From: Rhodospirillales bacterium
GTDB taxonomy: Bacteria; Pseudomonadota; Alphaproteobacteria; Rhodospirillales; Defluviicoccaceae
Length of the DNA stretch: 64,000 bases
Reading direction: 5' to 3'
Assembly: GCA_016710335.1 (NCBI GenBank)
Contig: JADJXQ010000003.1
Location: forward strand, 124,001 to 188,000
Made by a program: the position numbers and the translations under genes. The notes beneath the pieces are model-generated. The model saw nothing but the letters and a program-made list of their open reading frames with translations, did no database searches and was not told the origin of the DNA. The first letter of the stretch is position 1. Each line of letters opens with the position of its first letter. This document shows positions 61,241 through 64,000 of this stretch, one piece after another.

Positions 61241-61899
61241 GGTTGATACTGTTCGGGCCGCCAGGGGCCGGCAAAGGGACCCAAGCCAAGGTTCTGCAGC
61301 AAAAGCTCGGCATCGTGCAGTTGGCGACGGGCGATATGCTGCGCGCCGAAGTCGCGGCGGGATCCGAACTCGGCAGTGAAGCGGACGCCATCATGAAGGC
61401 GGGCCAACTGGTGCCGGACGCGCTGGTGGTTGGCATCATCGCAATGCGGATCGACAAGGACGACTGCCGCAACGGTTTCATCCTCGACGGGTTCCCGCGC
61501 ACGGTCGCGCAGGCCGAGGCGCTGGACTTGATGCTTCGCGAAAAGGACATGACCCTCGATCACGTGATCTCCATGGAGGTCGAAGACGATGCGATGATCG
61601 AGCGCATCTGCGGCCGTTTCACCTGCACCCGCTGCGGCGCCGGCTACCATGAGCGGTTCCAGCGGCCGGAGGTGGAGGGCGTCTGCGATTTCTGCGGCAA
61701 CACCGAGTTTGCCCGGCGCCCCGACGACAATGCCGAGACGGTGCGGACGCGCCTGAAAGCCTATCATGCCGAGACCAAGCCGATCCTCGAGTACTACAAG
61801 AAGCGCGGACTGGTGCGGTCCGTCGACGGCATGGCGGCCATCGAAAACGTGACGAAACAGTTGGAGAACCTGATTGCCGAGGGCGGACAGGTTGACTAG
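61237..61899 (+). CDS. adk: Adenylate kinase with zinc-type lid
   Basis: A 220-residue enzyme converting AMP and ATP to two ADP. The P-loop is FGPPGAGKGTQAK. The lid has CTRCGAGYHERFQ and VCDFCGN, a four-cysteine pattern that would bind zinc. The AMP-binding region includes TGDMLRAEVAAG and DGFPRTVAQAEAL. The ATG overlaps the secY stop. Confidence 0.96.
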   Translation: MRLILFGPPGAGKGTQAKVLQQKLGIVQLATGDMLRAEVAAGSELGSEADAIMKAGQLVPDALVVGIIAMRIDKDDCRNGFILDGFPRTVAQAEALDLMLREKDMTLDHVISMEVEDDAMIERICGRFTCTRCGAGYHERFQRPEVEGVCDFCGNTEFARRPDDNAETVRTRLKAYHAETKPILEYYKKRGLVRSVDGMAAIENVTKQLENLIAEGGQVD

Positions 61900-61919
61900 G
61901 GGGTAGACACCTCTATAAT
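61892..61919 (+). promoter_or_regulatory. Promoter of the alpha operon
   Basis: TTGACT (61892-61897, covering the adk stop codon) and a perfect TATAAT (61914-61919) are 16 bases apart. It lies 66 bases before the rpsM start, so it would make a separate transcript for rpsM-rpsK-rpoA. Confidence 0.75.
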
Positions 61920-61984
61920 CCGCCATCTATTGTCCCGGCGGGCTTCATTGGAAATTCGGCGAAAGAACGCGAGGAGAGCGCAAC

Positions 61985-62362
61985 GTGGCGCGGATTGCTG
62001 GTGTCAACATTCCGACGGGAAAGCGCGTCGAGGTCGCCCTGACCTACATTCACGGTATCGGACGCACGACCGCGCAGAAGATTTGCGCGGATCTCGGCAT
62101 TACGCCCGAGCGGCGGGTCAACCAGTTGAGCGATGACGAGGTCATGCGGCTGCGCTCGACCATCGACGGCGAGCACAAGGTCGAAGGCGACCTTCGTCGC
62201 GAGACGGCGATGAACATCAAGCGCCTGATGGACCTCGGGTGCTACCGGGGGCTTCGCCACCGGCGCGGTCTGCCCGTCAACGGTCAGCGCACGCACACCA
62301 ATGCCCGCACCCGCAAGGGCAAGGCTCGGCCGATCGCCGGCAAGAAGAAACCTGGCAAATAA
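61985..62362 (+). CDS. rpsM: Ribosomal protein S13
   Basis: A 125-residue 30S head protein: ARIAGVNIPTGKRVEVALTY, IHGIGRTTAQKICADLGIT and GCYRGLRHRRGLPVNGQRTH. It starts at a GTG after GAGGAGAGCGCAAC, which fits a strong ribosome site. First gene of the alpha operon. Confidence 0.97.
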   Translation: MARIAGVNIPTGKRVEVALTYIHGIGRTTAQKICADLGITPERRVNQLSDDEVMRLRSTIDGEHKVEGDLRRETAMNIKRLMDLGCYRGLRHRRGLPVNGQRTHTNARTRKGKARPIAGKKKPGK

Positions 62363-62380
62363 GTTCGACGGGATACACAT

Positions 62381-62770
62381 ATGGCGAAAGCACCGCAGCG
62401 CCCGCGTCGCCGCGAGCGCAAGAACATCACTTCGGGCGTGGCGCACATCAACGCCACGTTCAACAATACATTGATCACCATCACCGACGCCCAGGGCAAC
62501 GCCATCTCGTGGTCCTCGTCCGGCTCGCAAGGCTTCAAGGGGTCGCGGAAATCGACGCCGTACGCGGCGCAGGTCGCCGCCGAGGATGCCGGGCGCAAGG
62601 CGGCGGAGCACGGCATGAAGACGTTGGAAGTGGAAGTGAAGGGGCCGGGATCCGGGCGGGAGTCTGCGCTGCGGGCTCTGCAGTCCGCCGGGTTCGTCAT
62701 CACCGCGATCCGGGACGTGACGCCGATTCCCCACAACGGTTGCCGCCCGCGGAAACGCCGGAGGGTCTAG
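62381..62770 (+). CDS. rpsK: Ribosomal protein S11
   Basis: A 129-residue 30S platform protein: NITSGVAHINATFNNTLITI, SSGSQGFKGSRKSTPYAAQV and TPIPHNGCRPRKRRRV. It follows rpsM by 18 bases. A gap of 132 bases then leads to rpoA; nothing is recognised in it. Confidence 0.97.
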   Translation: MAKAPQRPRRRERKNITSGVAHINATFNNTLITITDAQGNAISWSSSGSQGFKGSRKSTPYAAQVAAEDAGRKAAEHGMKTLEVEVKGPGSGRESALRALQSAGFVITAIRDVTPIPHNGCRPRKRRRV

Positions 62771-62902
62771 CGCAGCGCGCGCCGGTGCTGCTTGCGCCGG
62801 GGCCGGCCGCCCCGAAGTCATTGGCGAGGCTCCGTTGCGGAAGCCGTAAGGGTGGTTCCGCCGGTCCTCGTTTTTCTGTTTTTGCCTCGTGAGGTGCTGC
62901 AA

Positions 62903-63919
62903 GTGATTCAAAAGAACTGGCAGGCATTGATCAAACCTTCAAAGCTGGATGTCACGCCGGGAACCGACCCGCGGCGCCGGGCGACGATCGTCGCGGAGCC
63001 GCTGGAGCGGGGCTTCGGCTTGACTCTCGGCAACGCGCTACGGCGGGTTCTGCTGTCATCGCTGCAGGGTGCCGCGGTGACCGCGATCCAGATCGACGGC
63101 GTATTGCACGAGTTCTCGACTATCCCTGGCGTCCGCGAGGACGTCACCGATATCGTGCTCAACATCAAGACCCTGGCGCTCAGGATGAGCGGAGAGGGGC
63201 CGAAGCGCATCTATCTGCGCGCCGACGGTCCCTGTGAAGTGACCGCTTCCATGATCGACAGCGGCCACGACATCGAGGTGATGAGCCCGGACCTGGTCAT
63301 CTGCACCCTCGACGACGGCGCGCATCTCGCCATGGAGATGACGGTGGAGAACGGCAAGGGCTATGTCGCGGCGGCAGGCGCCCGCTCCGAGGATTCGCCC
63401 ATCGGCCTGATCCCGGTGGACGCCATTTTCTCGCCGGTGCGCAAGGTCGCTTACAAGGTGGAGAACACCCGCGTCGGGCAAGTGACCGACCACGACAAGC
63501 TGTCGCTGGAGGTAACCACCAACGGCGCGGTGACGCCTGAAGACTCGGTGGCCCTGGCGGCCCGCATCCTGCAGGACCAGTTGCAACTCTTCATCAACTT
63601 CGAGGAACCGCACCTGGCGGTGGAAGAGGAGCGCCGCGACGAGCTGCCGTTCAACCGCAATCTCCTGCGCAAGGTGGACGAGTTGGAGTTGTCGGTGCGT
63701 TCCGCCAACTGCCTCAAGAACGACAACATCATCTACATCGGGGATCTGGTTCAGAAGTCTGAGGCCGACATGTTGCGCACCCCCAACTTCGGCCGCAAGT
63801 CGCTCAATGAGATCAAGGAAGTGCTCCAGCAGATGGGCCTGCAGCTTGGCATGGAGATCACCAACTGGCCGCCGGAAAACATCGAAGACCTGGCCAAGCG
63901 CCTGGAGGAACCGTACTAG
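62903..63919 (+). CDS. rpoA: DNA-directed RNA polymerase subunit alpha
   Basis: A 338-residue subunit that nucleates RNA polymerase assembly and contacts activators. N-terminal domain: EPLERGFGLTLGNALRRVLL, GVREDVTDIVLNIK. C-terminal domain: LELSVRSANCLKNDNIIYIG, NFGRKSLNEIKEVLQQMGL. I chose the GTG at 62903 (VIQKNWQALIKPSKL), the usual alphaproteobacterial opening, over a longer frame from 62792. rplQ, expected next, lies beyond the window; copy B of the dispersed repeat begins right at the stop. Confidence 0.97.
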   Translation: MIQKNWQALIKPSKLDVTPGTDPRRRATIVAEPLERGFGLTLGNALRRVLLSSLQGAAVTAIQIDGVLHEFSTIPGVREDVTDIVLNIKTLALRMSGEGPKRIYLRADGPCEVTASMIDSGHDIEVMSPDLVICTLDDGAHLAMEMTVENGKGYVAAAGARSEDSPIGLIPVDAIFSPVRKVAYKVENTRVGQVTDHDKLSLEVTTNGAVTPEDSVALAARILQDQLQLFINFEEPHLAVEEERRDELPFNRNLLRKVDELELSVRSANCLKNDNIIYIGDLVQKSEADMLRTPNFGRKSLNEIKEVLQQMGLQLGMEITNWPPENIEDLAKRLEEPY

Positions 63920-64000
63920 CGCACAGACCCATTCGAGTGATTCACTCGAACGGACATGTGTGCACCAGAATCAAAAGGTTCGTGCAGCAATGGCGCATTC
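63916..64000 (+). repeat. Dispersed ~85-base intergenic repeat, copy B
   Basis: From the rpoA stop the sequence reads CTAGCGCACAGACCCATTCG, has a perfect small hairpin TTCGAGTGA-T-TCACTCGAA, then GTGTGCACCAGAATCAAAAG, GTTCGTGCAGCAATGGCGCATTC to the window edge. It matches copy A closely and may continue past the end of the window. Confidence 0.75.

Overview
The window reads as chromosomal DNA of a high-GC alphaproteobacterium, most likely from the Rhodospirillales or a related order. The grounds are the GC-rich, C/G-ending codon use, the complete str-S10-spc-alpha ribosomal supercluster, the core order ppiD-trpE / tpiA-secG-pyrG / kdsA, a DUF1476 gene, and two proteins with VPLPA-CTERM exosortase sorting tails. 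The identification rests on gene content and sequence resemblance only; no database search was possible.

Layout. 1-4.9 kb: a YejABEF-type peptide/microcin C ABC importer, 5'-truncated at the window edge. 4.9-5.4 kb: a decayed HicAB toxin-antitoxin locus. 5.4-10.4 kb: a long-form cysteine synthase-like enzyme and a PLP aminotransferase, a secreted FG-GAP repeat protein, and a divergent OxyR-like LysR regulator. 10.5-19.3 kb: DUF1476, then a tightly overlapping operon: voltage-gated sodium channel (NavBac), mrpABCDEFG Na+/H+ antiporter and two tandem-domain universal stress proteins. 19.4-25 kb: gamma-glutamyltransferase and small envelope and stress genes (entericidin-like lipoprotein, Cache protein, DUF1579, glycine-zipper protein, hemerythrin, YjbQ). 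25-28.5 kb: ppiD and trpE. 28.7-34.8 kb: an accessory block with a large DUF4238-type protein, broken RelB/YafQ and PIN-type toxin-antitoxin remnants, a periplasmic metallo-beta-lactamase-fold protein and a TPR protein. 35.1-38.0 kb: tpiA-secG-pyrG. 38.0-44.0 kb: a second accessory block with an NYN-domain gene bounded by a partial duplication of the pyrG 3' end, two VPLPA-CTERM proteins, YihY and DUF202. 44.5 kb to the end: kdsA, then rpsL-rpsG-fusA-tuf and the S10, spc and alpha operons through rpoA.

How the genes work together. The nav-mrp-usp genes run in one direction with 4-14 nt overlaps, so Na+ entry (NavBac), Na+ export coupled to H+ (Mrp) and stress proteins are probably made together. 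The ribosomal block is standard in order. Its oddities are an L15 protein with a repetitive hydrophilic tail, an EF-Tu gene with shifted codon use over most of its length, and copies of a dispersed ~85 bp intergenic repeat sitting inside the spc operon and just after rpoA. The accessory blocks hold most of the degraded toxin-antitoxin genes and unfamiliar proteins.
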